From Petrolisthes cinctipes (lineage: Eukaryota > Arthropoda > Malacostraca > Decapoda > Porcellanidae), in contig JAWQEG010004717.1 in assembly GCA_033782935.1 (NCBI GenBank), positions 32,573 through 96,572 of the forward strand: a DNA stretch of 64,000 nt, written 5' to 3'. Below the pieces are notes generated by a model. That model searched no databases and had not been told where the DNA came from. It worked only from the letters and a program-made list of their open reading frames with translations. Shown piece after piece: positions 26,683 to 37,393 of the stretch. The translations under genes were made by a program, and so were the position numbers. Each line of letters begins with the position of its first letter. Within the stretch, counting starts at the first letter, position 1.

Positions 26683-26793
26683 ATAACACTCCTACCAGCC
26701 ATAGTAATAGTATCCGTTTATAACACTCCTACCAGCCATAGTAATAGTATCCGTTTATAACACTCCTACCAGCCATAGTAATAGTATCCGTTT
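26683..26793. repeat. 37-bp tandem repeat, three identical units
   Basis: The unit ATAACACTCCTACCAGCCAT... is repeated three times head to tail at 26683, 26720 and 26757 without visible differences, followed by a partial fourth start (ATAACA). Perfect identity suggests a recent expansion or an assembly-sensitive locus. Confidence 0.95.
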
Positions 26794-27753
26794 ATAACAA
26801 CTAAAGGAAAGCATGGTATAACCTTGGCTGCATAATTCCACCTTCTATTTTACTCCACGTACAGGGAAACCTCATATAGGCAGTGCTTAACATCAATATT
26901 ACGTTTTATGCAGGTTCTCCGTTATCCATAACTATAATAGAATAGTTTTGAAAAAGGGTAGATATTCTGACACGCATAATAAAGATACTTAATAGGCCTG
27001 TAATGGGTGAGAGGAACAAGCTCCTTTGTAAAGTAATAAGTACAGAAATACTAACAATTATAAGAATTGACCAGACAGATAATATAGTAACTCAGAATGT
27101 CAGGTTTAAATCAGGACCAGCTTTGAATGGACCAACTGGCCTTGATTTTCCTCAACAGTGTTCGCACCCTCTCCTCTACTTCCATAATACTGTGTACTGT
27201 GTCAATCCTACCAACGCCCTACATATAAATCAACAACCACGATCATTATGCGAAGTTACTGTCGTCAGCACGAATGCTGAGAATGATCTATGGTTTGCCA
27301 AATCCAAGGACACAATGTAACCGTGATACAACTACTGTACTGTAACTTCCCTTACTCCCACAACACAATCAGCAATTATTCTGGGGTTTCTCACTGGGAA
27401 GTTAGGAACGCTCTAGCCGAGACAGAAAAAGTATGGTACTGTATGTACAGTGACATAGTTGCAGAAACAAAATATTGTAACCCGCCATGCTAGATACACA
27501 GATACGATATATAGTTATGTTTTTATTAAGATTTAAGTAGCTGTATAATAATTATGTAGTATATTGTACTGTTGTATTTAAATGTACAGTGCATTTTTTA
27601 AGACAGCTAGTAGTGCTTTATATATTTTCTCTTAGACAAGGACAGAATAAACACAGGATGTGTTTGTTATTTGGGCTTAAGGCCTATCGACTACGAAATT
27701 GTCATTAAAGAGATATATTTATAGAGTGTGTGTACAGTATGTGGAGAAGTGTA

Positions 27754-27822
27754 CAGTCACAGCACATAGTCCTTGACCAGACTTTCCTTTACACCCTGCT
27801 CAGGGACTATGTGCTGCGACTG
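27754..27822. mobile_element. 69-bp TA-flanked hairpin
   Basis: CAGTCACAGCACATAGTCC at one end and GGACTATGTGCTGCGACTG at the other are near-perfect complements, with TA on both sides (27752-27753 and 27823-27824). The CAGT start and TA target fit a mariner-type miniature element. Confidence 0.7.
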
Positions 27823-27906
27823 TAAGTGTGTGTCAGGGTGTGTAAACTGTGTATGTGGAAAAGTGTACGTGTGTGTTGTGTTGTGTCTGTGAGTGTTCTT
27901 TCCCAC

Positions 27907-27933
27907 AGGAGGAGGAGGAGGAGGAGGAGGAGG
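27907..27933. repeat. (GGA)n microsatellite
   Basis: About nine GGA units, located shortly upstream of the candidate TTLL leader exon. Confidence 0.9.
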
Positions 27934-28090
27934 GATCTTTATACGTTTGAGGACTGAAGCAGACCATAGAATGTATTTTGTGCAGTCTACTAATAGAGTG
28001 GTGGCTTTGTTAACGGAGGGTGTGAGGAGTAGTTAGTGGCTTTAGAACAGGAAATCAGTAGGGAGTAGTAGGTTTGACGATAGAAGGGAA

Positions 28091-28117
28091 ATGGAAGCAA
28101 TGGTTGGTTCGCGACAG
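28091..28117 (+). promoter_or_regulatory. Candidate upstream ORF in TTLL leader exon
   Basis: ATGGAAGCAATGGTTGGTTC reads nine codons up to CGACAG|GTAGGT, a good splice donor. If joined to the acceptor at 29866, the small frame ends at TGA 29878-29880, overlapping the main ATG at 29877 as ATGA. The splice is inferred, not proven. Confidence 0.3.
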
Positions 28118-28491
28118 GTAGGTTATAGAGAATATTATATATATAGTGACCTTGACAACAACTAAACTAAAGTCCAGTGACTGGCTGACTGGCCTCCGTT
28201 ATGGTTGAGTTCACAGGTGCAGTGCCGTGGAGTGAAGGTTGGTTGATATAACCTTTATATTTGAGTTTTATATTATTTTATTTTTCGATTTCCGGGCGAG
28301 GCAACGCCAATTGATAGAGACCCTATAGAACTAAAAGATCTCTAAAGATCGTTACTGAAAATTATCTTTTTTAGTCCCGGGGCATCATGAGCTCTGCTGA
28401 TCATTACAGAACCATTCGACCCCTCCTGCTTGGTTTCTTAGGCCAGACGATTGAAAATTCCCGCCCCTTTTCAGTAGCGTTAAAATAAGTA

Positions 28492-28654
28492 CAGTCGGCG
28501 GCAGAAGTCCTGTCGCCTCACCTGCTTCACAGAGACAGGCAGTGTTCATGGACTCGAGAAATACGCACGTTTTCTACGCCTAATAATCTCGAGTCTATGA
28601 ACATCGCGTGCCTCGGTGAAGCAAGTGAGGCGACAGGACTTTTGCCGCCGACTG
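28492..28654. mobile_element. TA-flanked CAGTC hairpin element 1
   Basis: The arms CAGTCGGCGGCAGAAGTCCT and its complement (28617-28654) enclose a second inner palindrome with GACTCGAGA and TCTCGAGTC. TA lies at 28490-28491 and 28655-28656. The element has no coding capacity; it is probably a mariner-type MITE. Confidence 0.75.
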
Positions 28655-28656
28655 TA

Positions 28657-28914
28657 CAGTCGCGCACCACAATCCCCAGCCCACCTGAGTCGAGGCCCGA
28701 GATCTGGAGCAGGCAGTTTCTGGACGACAGCCCACACAAAGCCTCCATTCAGTCTGGCAGTTTCTGGACGACAGCCCACGCAAAGCCTCCATTCAGTCCA
28801 TTGGTTCGAAATGTGCTTGGCCTCGTGATGGTTTGGGTGGGCTGTCGTCCAGAAACCGCCTGCTTCAGATTTCGGCTTCGACTCAGGTGGCCTAGGGATT
28901 GTGGTGCGCGACGG
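28657..28914. mobile_element. TA-flanked CAGTC hairpin element 2
   Basis: The arms CAGTCGCGCACCACAATCCC and GGGATTGTGGTGCGCGACGG are inverted and TA lies at both edges. It shares its left TA (28655-28656) with element 1. A 44-bp segment beginning GGCAGTTTCTGGACGACAGC is duplicated in tandem (28712-28755 and 28756-28799) and its complement appears once in the right arm. The several open frames here are palindrome artefacts. Confidence 0.78.
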
Positions 28915-28916
28915 TA

Positions 28917-29865
28917 CATCGGAAATAAATTTGATATACGCTAAAATACAGATGTGTGTATGCCTGCGGACTTTGCCTTGAACTCTACTGTTACTACTGT
29001 ACACAGTGTACAAATGTGAGTCACGTAGGTAGTAGATAATATAATGAGACTTCTGTATAGACTGTAATGTAAAGTGTCTTGTACTGTATTAATATAAGCC
29101 TCACTCGACACTCAGTATATTATACACTGCAACTTTCTCCAGGCGTCTGAACTGAAGCCACTTACACCCCGCGGGAGAGCTTAAGTGATGGAAAGTAAGA
29201 AAATGCTACACAGGAGGGAAGGGAAAGAAAACCCAACCGTGTTTACCAATGATTCCAATGAATTCAAATAGGAGGAGAAATTCAAGAGTCGTGAATTTGT
29301 TGGGGGAATAGTTGAACTTTCTCCAAGATTCTTCCTTCCTATATTTTTCTTCTCAGCAACTCTCCCTCCCTTCTTATTTTGTCTTCCTGTCTTCTCTCCC
29401 TCCTCCAGCCTTACTAGTATTCTTCATTCCCTTCCTCCTCCTTCCTATGTGCCTTTCATGCCCCCCCTCTTTCTTATTATACTTGGTTCCATCCTTCTCG
29501 GGTTCCTTCCTTTCCTGCTATTCGCCACTCTGTTTTTTACTACCATCACAAACGGATGTTACTGAAGGATTATGTAATAACTCATTTAGCCCAACAATTT
29601 ATTCACTACAAGAACAGTGTGTTGATGGGACAGTGTGTAGCCTACTGTGAAGTTTATATAGAGGAGATTCACTGCAGTTTCCCTCAGTCTTCTTGTGTTA
29701 ATATATTAATATTTTTTTTTTTCATGTTATAGTTTTCAGATGATAGAGTATTGATTTTATTGCCCTACATTTACATTAATCATACTGTATTGATTATTAC
29801 ATGTGGACTAAGTTGGCATGTTGCAGTTTATTTTTTTAAGTTGCAAATGTCATTGATATTTACAG
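28917..29865. other. TTLL upstream region, no exon recognised
   Basis: Contains a pyrimidine-rich tract at 29320-29540 and the polypyrimidine plus acceptor TATTTACAG just before 29866. No conserved coding exon was seen. Confidence 0.5.
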
Positions 29866-29876
29866 ATGGGGTGGCG

Positions 29877-32800
29877 ATGATGGGGACACTAGGTGGGGGT
29901 AATGGTGGGATCGGGGCAGGGGTGGCAGGGGTACCCATCTCGCGGCGACAGGTGAGGTTCCTGGTGGCGGTGGTGATGGTCCTTGTGTTTGGTGCCGTCC
30001 TCACCGCCCTCAATGTCTATGAGCTGCACAGACTCACAGTACAACACTGGCTAAAGGAACACAAAGGAGGTGGGATAATTACTATATGTATCTTGATTGG
30101 CTGAATGGTATTGCTGTACTGTATTGTTTGAAGGTTATATTATGATGTGTCCAGGTTTGTTCCCACAATACTGCATGTATATCATTTTACATTACTATGA
30201 TTATTGAAAATATCAGAAATTTATCTTTATTTGTTACAAGATTTTGGAGGAAACTTTGGTAAAGATATTTGTTCAGAATCATTGATTTGACATACAGTAG
30301 AAGAACTTGAGGATTTTTATTACTGTACCATACTTAGCACAACTTTGCACCATCTTTCAATAATATCACCAAATCTTAATTGGCAATTCTCCTCTCTGTG
30401 CTCATAATATTTTTGAACTTATAGTTACGGATTACAAAGAAGGCTAGATGTGTAACTTATTAAAATGTAAGATCTACTTAGAGCTATCTTTCTATTAGCT
30501 GCACATTTCCCAACAAACCATAAGCATATGTAAAGATTTGACGACTGTAGCTTTTCTTAGTGGAAAATATCTATTCCTGCAGTGGTCTGTAAAATGTCTC
30601 CGTTCCTTGCTTTCAGTATTTATAAGTTCCTTGAGTGCATGTCCCAACATTACTAAAAAAAACTTGTTTGATGTAGTAATCAACACCCTCTTCCTGTAAA
30701 ACTGCTTGTCATCATTCAGGATTCAGACAACTTAACTGTTCCCGCCTATTAGCAAATTTAGGTTAACGCCATGAATTTTGAATATAATGTTGTGATGCAA
30801 GAAATATGACAGCACCAGAGAACTGCATGATAAGAAAAAAATGTGTACAGTAAGTGTCCCATGAGCATCCAGCAGGCCTGAAAATATTGCTGTTTGCAAA
30901 GACAGTGAAAGAACTTTAAGTGTTGCCCGTGAACATACAGTTGTTTGTGTGATGATGTGTGTCTTCAGTAATTAATCTATTCTGTGGGTGTGGGTGTGTT
31001 TCAGGTGATCATGGAGTGGCAGTGGCTGAGGCACGAGGGCCAGGACAATATGCTCGTCCTATGGCCTGGGTGAGGGGATCCAACAAGGGCACTGGGTACC
31101 TCACTCATGTCACCAATGTCTTCACGAGGCTTGGGTATGACTTGGTGGATGAGAAAGATGACTGGGATGTCCTCTGGTCTCATAACTACCCATTCAGAGA
31201 ACTCAAGACCACCCTAACCCAGCTCAAGTCACACCAACGGGTCAATCATTTTCCCGGATCAGGCTTCATAACTAATAAAGTTAACCTAGCCATTTCCGGG
31301 CTGCCCTACATACCCAGGGCCTTCAGAATGCCTGCCGAGAAATCTGACCTTATGGACCATGCCAAAAATAATCCAAACCTTATGTTTGTACAGAAGTCCA
31401 ACAACCACAGAGGAATAAAAATTGAGAAATTGGATGCCCTGGATCTTGGAGCAGAAGAGACATTTGTTCAAGAGTTTGTTCATAATCCCCTTCTGATTGA
31501 TGGCCATAAGTTTGATATTGGAGTCTATACTACTGTTACCTCCATACAGCCATTAAGAGTCTATATGTTTGAGGGAGATGTTCTCTTCAGGTAAGCGTGT
31601 TAGTTTTATTAAATAATGAATTCTTAACCTGGGATCATACCTGTAGTGCCTAGAAATGTCAGGAGTTAACCAGAATAATGTAAATCAGGATTTTTGCAGC
31701 ACATCTTAAGAATATCTATTTACTGTAACTGTACTATCCATTTTCATAATATCTATCTAACTTTTCTGTTGATTTTCATATGCAAAAAATATTAATCTGG
31801 ATATAACTTACTTTAGTATATTGTATCTTTATTGTAAGCCTTCACTAAAGGCTTCATACTCAGGATTCAAACAATTGTAAGGTACTGTACAGCTGATTAA
31901 GGTGACTAAGCCATACAATTTAAGCTACTGAGAAGGACCAAGATTGGACAAGACATTAGTTCACCCAGGTGTATAATGGTAAAAATAACTGTCCAATGAA
32001 GCCAAAGTTCCATGCTAACTTGGCAATGGACCTCAAAGTGTTATGCACTGTAAAATAATCTGTATACACTGTGACAAAGAGGTGAATTTTTTTTGGTCTG
32101 AGTTGTGGATGGGTGGGACAGAAACATTTTAGGCAACTATACAATATATGGTATTAATTGTTCAGTCTGCTAAGCTCAGTGCTGCTCGGCCAGACAGCTT
32201 GAGGAACTTCAACAACAACAATTATTCTTATATTGCATGCTGATCTGTATGTCAAATTAAACTTTTGGTTTTCAGATTCTGCACAGAGAAATACCATCCA
32301 TTTGATGCTGATGTGCGTGACAAGTATGTGGTGGGGGACAACTACCTACCCACCTGGAAAGTTCCCTCTCTGACCAGCTTCTATACTGACTTTGGATTTG
32401 GCATGAAGGGCTCTTTTGATGCCTGGCTGAGGACACAAAACAAAGTGAGTCTAACTTATGACTGATGGGATGATATTAATGTAATTTTGGAATTGTGGGT
32501 GGTATTCGTGTATTTCGGGACTGGTAGGTGGTGTTAGTGTAAGTCAGGAATGGTGGGTGGTATTAATTTAACTTTTAACTATTGGGTGGTAATAATATAA
32601 CAGAATTCTTATTTTTATTAATAAAATAGTAACTGGTAATCATCATGTGTACAGTTAATTCACATACTCACATGTGCATTATATGACTTTACGTACAGAT
32701 GTTTCATATACAGTATGCTTGAATTGTTATAAGATGTCTGGTTGTATGCCTGATTTTGTGTGAGCTTTGTGGAATAATCCATAGAGGAATATCCCATCAT

Positions 32801-33580
32801 CCTCAGGAAGCAATAAGGCCAAAAATTTATATCTAATAGAGGAAGAAGGATAATCATATAGCTGTATGATAGTGATGGTTTTATGGCAGGAATTGACAAA
32901 TCACATATTTGTTAATTTAATCATAAAATTGATATTATTTACAGGACCCAGAGGTGGTGTGGAGTGCAGTGAGAGATGCAATCAGAAATGTGTTTTATGG
33001 GAAGGAGACAGCACTTGCACAAGCTACATCTCACTACCCCAGTTCAGCAAACTTTTTTGAAATGATGCGTTTTGATTTTGTCATTGATGACCAATTGAAG
33101 GTGCATCTGATGGAGGCTAATATGTCTCCCAATCTCTCTTCTGCTCACTTCAAGCAAAATCGTCTCCTGTATGAGCAAGTAGTGTACAATTTGTTTTCCC
33201 TGGTAGGGGTTGGCAAACTGGTACACTCAGGCAGTCTGGCATCACGCTCATTAGAAGAAGAGGAGATGCAGGCGGCACATAAAGATGTGGTGGTGTTTCC
33301 TGATCATTGTTTTACTTCCTGTCAAGGTGGTGCCATTGCCTGCCAGAAAGTAGAGTGTCAGCTATGTTTCCCATGTCTGTCCAAGGAGCAGATTAGGGAT
33401 CTACAGCAGGCCTATCAGGAACATCAGAGGCGTGGAGGGTGTAGACGTGTGGTGCCGCCTTCGGTCTCACCTGACCATGCTCACACACCACAGAACATGA
33501 GTGGACTCACACCTGAGAACACACTCATGACGGAATGGTTTAGAGGAAAATGTCTCTTAGATAAAACATTTTGTTTTTAA
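29877..33580 (+). CDS. Membrane-anchored tubulin-tyrosine-ligase-like enzyme (TTLL15-like)
   Basis: Coding exons 29877-30069, 31005-31590, 32276-32444 and 32945-33580, all GT-AG and in phase, give 527 aa. Residues 28-48 form one hydrophobic helix (FLVAVVMVLVFGAVLTALNV) after a basic flank, a signal anchor. An ATP-grasp TTL domain follows: MFVQKSNNHRGI (Lys195), FVQEFVHNPLLIDGHKFDI (residues about 218-236), RFCTEKYHPFDADVR, FGFGMKGSFDAW and FFEMMRFDFVIDD with metal-binding LMEANMSPN (Glu373, Asn375). TTLLs ligate amino acids, classically glutamate or glycine, to tubulin or other proteins. The usual KFDLR motif reads KFDIG here, so the common Arg is Gly237. The tail holds seven or more cysteines around residues 433-460. 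The helix and tail suggest relation to invertebrate TTLL15-like proteins. The start could be either ATG at 29877 or 29880; a 5' leader exon is likely upstream. Confidence 0.9.
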
Positions 33581-35761
33581 TTTCTAAGTTATAAGGAGAC
33601 TAATCATTATCATCATCATCAAGAACCCATCCATTCATCCATAGTGTTGGTGCCTCATTCGCTATTGGGAGTATCCCATTTTGTGATTGGCTAAAAATTA
33701 AACATTGAGTGCGTAAGTGTGTCTTTTTAATGTAAAGGAGCCACTCAAGGCTATCCACTGTAGCTCTAATGCATTGTACATTAATCAAAAGGATGAAGGC
33801 TACTTAAGAAACTTAATGCCCAGTAAAATGAGCCACACTTGCACATATTCCTCTTTCATGGCTATGAAATGCCGAGCTCCCGTCATAAATATACTGTACA
33901 CCTCTACATAGAGTTGCATGAAAATTATATTTGTTAATTAAATAAAATATTTTATATCTAACAAAGACACATCTCCATAACTGAGTTGCTTGAAAAATAA
34001 TTTGTATTACAATAGTAGAATATTTCACACTTCATACCTGAGAGATCAGTGCTGTGATAAATAATAGTTTAGATGATTCTGATCATAGATTTTAGTGTAT
34101 ATATTATAATTTAGGAAGTAATAAACAAGGTAGTAGAAAGGGGTGGGTAGGTATATTAGAGAAGGAGAAATTGATGAGGGAGTACTGCTGAAATGGGATA
34201 CAAATATTTTGATGTTCATGAGTACAGCAATATAAATGTTGGGCTATGCAGTAGATAAGTTTGTGCCTTGGAATACTTTGTATCATCATCATTAGCCCTA
34301 GTTCACATCAGTATGAGTGCACAGTATTAGTACAGTTGTAATTTCTTGCCATTTGCCAAGTTGACCTGAGTTTATGTTTTAACATTGCATGCAGACTGTG
34401 TGTGGGGGAATAGTGTCTTCCTGTAACCTGAGAACTGTATGAGCTACCTGACCACTATAAGTTCCACAGGCCTTCAATCCTCATGGTGGGATAATGGGTA
34501 TAAGTTGAGGGTCATGTATATTTTTGTCTTCAGCATGTCAGTGTCTCTGCAAGAAGGCAACTCTCTTCCAACAGTGAAAATCTCGTTTATGCATAATAAT
34601 TAAAGCTACATTGTTCATACAGTCACTTCAACCCATGAAAGCACTATGTATTTTATGTGTAAAGTTTAATTTTAAGTAAGGGGGTGACAAGGTGGTGAGA
34701 AAATATTAATAATTAGTTTTGTACAGTAATCTGTAGCACAAAAATGCTCTTTTGGATAAAACTTTATTACCAGATTACTGTATATACTGTACCTGACTAG
34801 CCAGAAGTAACATATTGAAGAGAAACTTTTATTTTTAAAGATATGAAGGTGGATGTAATTCTCCTAACATAGAATTAGTGGCAGTTACAGATGTTTGTGT
34901 TAGCTAGAATTATAATCAATTGGAATGTTCATATTATATGATCAATTTAAATCAGTATGATATTTGTGATGCTAGTAAATAGTTTTTAGGTTCCTTTTTA
35001 CACGAGTTTATAATTTATGTATTTATGTATACAATAAAATAATTAAGTAATTACTGTACCAGAAATATGTGTTAGTAATAACAACCATAACTTATAGGAT
35101 TATGCATGACTATTGTTTTAAATCCCCCCAGAACTAGTGTCAGCATCCATTGCTGAATTCATCCCCAGCAGATAAAGAGATTGAAGGTAAGAAGTTGGAA
35201 TATCCTTTCTGTATCTTGATTGTAAGGTTATGAACTACTCTACAGTCACTTGTAACCTTCCTGCCATCAAAGGCCGTTACATGACTTAAAAGTATTTCCA
35301 ATTTCAACGCAAGTCCATTGCTTTGCCCATAAAAAAGTAAAAGTGTGCTCCGTTGCAAAGGCATATTCCATTATTGGACTGGAAAAGTCTGTCTGGCAAC
35401 TCCAAGTTAGCGTGCGTCTGAAAAAGACAACTACAAAAAAATAAAAAACAAACAAGCTAAGTCTGATGAGAAGAATATTCAATGAAGATCTGCTGATTCC
35501 GAGGTGCTGGTCCTGTGTCAGAGAAGAAAGTAAGCTGTAAACTTGAGACAAATAAAATATATAAGATAAGACTGGAACACTATTATTAATACATTGATAA
35601 GTAAAGTGTAATGTAGTTTACTGTATACTACTGTGACTTATAAGTGTGTCATGATAGTGATTTGAAGATCTACACACACTTTACTATACGACACATTTAA
35701 AGGTGACCAATATATTTATCTCGTATGTAATGCTGTGTCTTGGGTAAGTGTTACTATAATT
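33581..35761. other. TTLL 3' region and intergenic DNA
   Basis: A canonical AATAAA at 33941-33946, about 360 bases after the TTLL stop, is a likely polyadenylation signal. Beyond it I see no gene. Confidence 0.5.
33941..33946 (+). terminator. Candidate TTLL polyadenylation signal
   Basis: AATAAA in AT-rich sequence downstream of the TTLL stop. Other AATAAA copies occur further on, so use of this site is inferred. Confidence 0.4.
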
Positions 35762-36096
35762 GGTAAATATTGAAAGAATTACCGTTGTTGAGTACAGTTT
35801 TTCTACCTTCATTGCCCACTTATTTAGACAATTCTAAGACTACTTTCTTCTATGGCATTTCCTCCACAAATGCCCTATTTCCAAGATAGGGCATATTCAA
35901 CTGGGGGCATTTTGAAATTAGCCTGACCTGACCAAACCTAACCTAACCTAGACCACAGCAGACTACTGGGACCTAACCTGGGCAAACTACCGGGAAATAA
36001 CCGTGGTACAGTACAGGAAATGACCGGGGCAAAATACTGGGACCTAGCCGGATCTGGCAACACTGCTACAAAACAGTAATTCTTTCAATAAATACC
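35762..36096 (-). mobile_element. Family A MITE, reverse copy of head-to-head pair
   Basis: It starts GGTAAATATTGAAAGAATTA and ends TAATTCTTTCAATAAATACC, with the internal order of 18390 reversed (ACCTAACCTAACCTAGACC, then ACCTAGCCGGATCTGGCAAC). The left flank CTATAATT does not match the right flank ATTTATTT, so its own duplication is lost or it was rearranged with its neighbour. Confidence 0.85.
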
Positions 36097-36104
36097 ATTT
36101 ATTT

Positions 36105-36467
36105 GGTATTTATTGAAAGAATTACCGTTTTGCAGCAGTGTTGCCAGATCCGGCTAGGTCCCAGTATTTTACCCCAGTCATTTATTGTACTTTATCACGA
36201 TTATTTCCCGGTAGTTTGCCCAGGTTAGGTCCCGGTAGTTTGCCCAGGTTAGGTTCCGGTAGTCTGATGCGGTCTAGGTTAGGTTAGGTCAGGTCAGGTA
36301 AGGTCAGGCTAATTTCAAAATGCCCCATTTGAATATGCCCTATCTTGGAAATGGGGCATTTGCGGAGAAAATGCCATAGAAGAAAATAGTCTTAGAATGG
36401 TCTAAATAAGTGGGTAATGAAGGTAGAAAAAACGTACCCAATAACGGTAATTCATTCAATATTTACC
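36105..36467 (+). mobile_element. Family A MITE, forward copy with 8-bp duplication
   Basis: It starts GGTATTTATTGAAAGAATTA and ends TAATTCATTCAATATTTACC. ATTTATTT flanks it at 36097-36104 and 36468-36475, a perfect 8-bp duplication. It sits 8 bp from the reverse copy, giving a 700-bp inverted repeat able to form a long hairpin. Confidence 0.88.
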
Positions 36468-36789
36468 ATTTATTTTTATATCTATACCAGCCCATGAAAG
36501 TTCAAAATGTAGATAATTCTTTACGAGAGCTTCACCTGCTGTTTTATATTGACATTCTTTCTGCAGGTGTATAACGCCAATGGCATTACATATCAATATT
36601 TAGTAATATGATTTCTTGTTGCCAAAAAAACCAAACTGACATACTCTAACCAAACCTGGATAGTGGATACCTTTGGGTCTTGATTAAGGTGTTGTTTGGG
36701 ACCTACATTGTTGAAAAATTATTGTTAACCTGACTTGTACCAGAAAGAAATTTAGAAGGCATAGAGTAAGGGTGACACAAAAGTTAACC

Positions 36790-36927
36790 TCAGGAATATC
36801 CATGGTGCTAACAATGGTGTGGTACTGGTACAATGGGTCTATTGTTTGTTTAGGGAGTCATTGTACCAATACCACCATATTGGTACTACACCTTCATCAA
36901 TACCAATAATCTTCTTGCATACGGCCC
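36790..36927. repeat. Foldback repeat, GTATGCAAGAAC family, copy 2
   Basis: The left arm contains CCATGGTGCTAACAATGGTG and TGGTACTGGTACAATGGG; the right arm contains TTGGTACTACACCTTCATCA and ends CTTCTTGCATACGGCCC. It matches the copies at 17215 and 54107. Confidence 0.6.
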
Positions 36928-37393
36928 TTAGAATGGCCCATCATATTTACCATATTTTAGAAGGACATTCACATTGCCGAGAATGTTGAAAAGGTGAAGA
37001 AAACCCCAATTGTAGATGAAAAAATGTACAGTGTTACCAAACAATTTCTGCAACCCCTGTCACCCATGTTGTCCTGTTCAGTGGTGAACTGTCAAAGTAA
37101 TTTGCACTGAATTAATGTTTTTCTTTATTCTGGGTATGAAAAAGTGTATTCTATCTATCTATCTTATCTGTTTTAATCTCTTAAATCTTGGTACCCAAAG
37201 CAGGTAACCATGACATAAGTCATCAAATTTTACTCCTTCTATGATCAGACTTTTCTGTCCCATTCACATTTCTTAATCTGTTGTATTTTTCCACTTTTTA
37301 ATATAATTTACAGTACAGTATTGATTATGTTTTCCTCAGAAACAATCAGCTGGCTATCTAAGAAAGGAGCAGTTACCACATTGATCTTCAGTT

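Larger units (their letters stand above)
23551..27753. other. Intergenic DNA with possible 5' leader exon at 24521
   Basis: No multi-exon gene was recognised. At 24521 an ATG opens five codons (MGKDR) directly before a strong GTGAGT donor at 24536, in sequence that looks like a leader. No downstream exon joins it in frame, since splicing to 29866 meets a stop, so it was not called a gene. Microsatellites at 25299 and tandem repeats at 26683 are listed separately. Confidence 0.4.

Noticed and set aside
28546..29013. 155-codon minus-strand open frame and overlapping frames
   Set aside because: They run through two inverted-repeat elements; similar frames on both strands reflect the palindromes and show no known domain.
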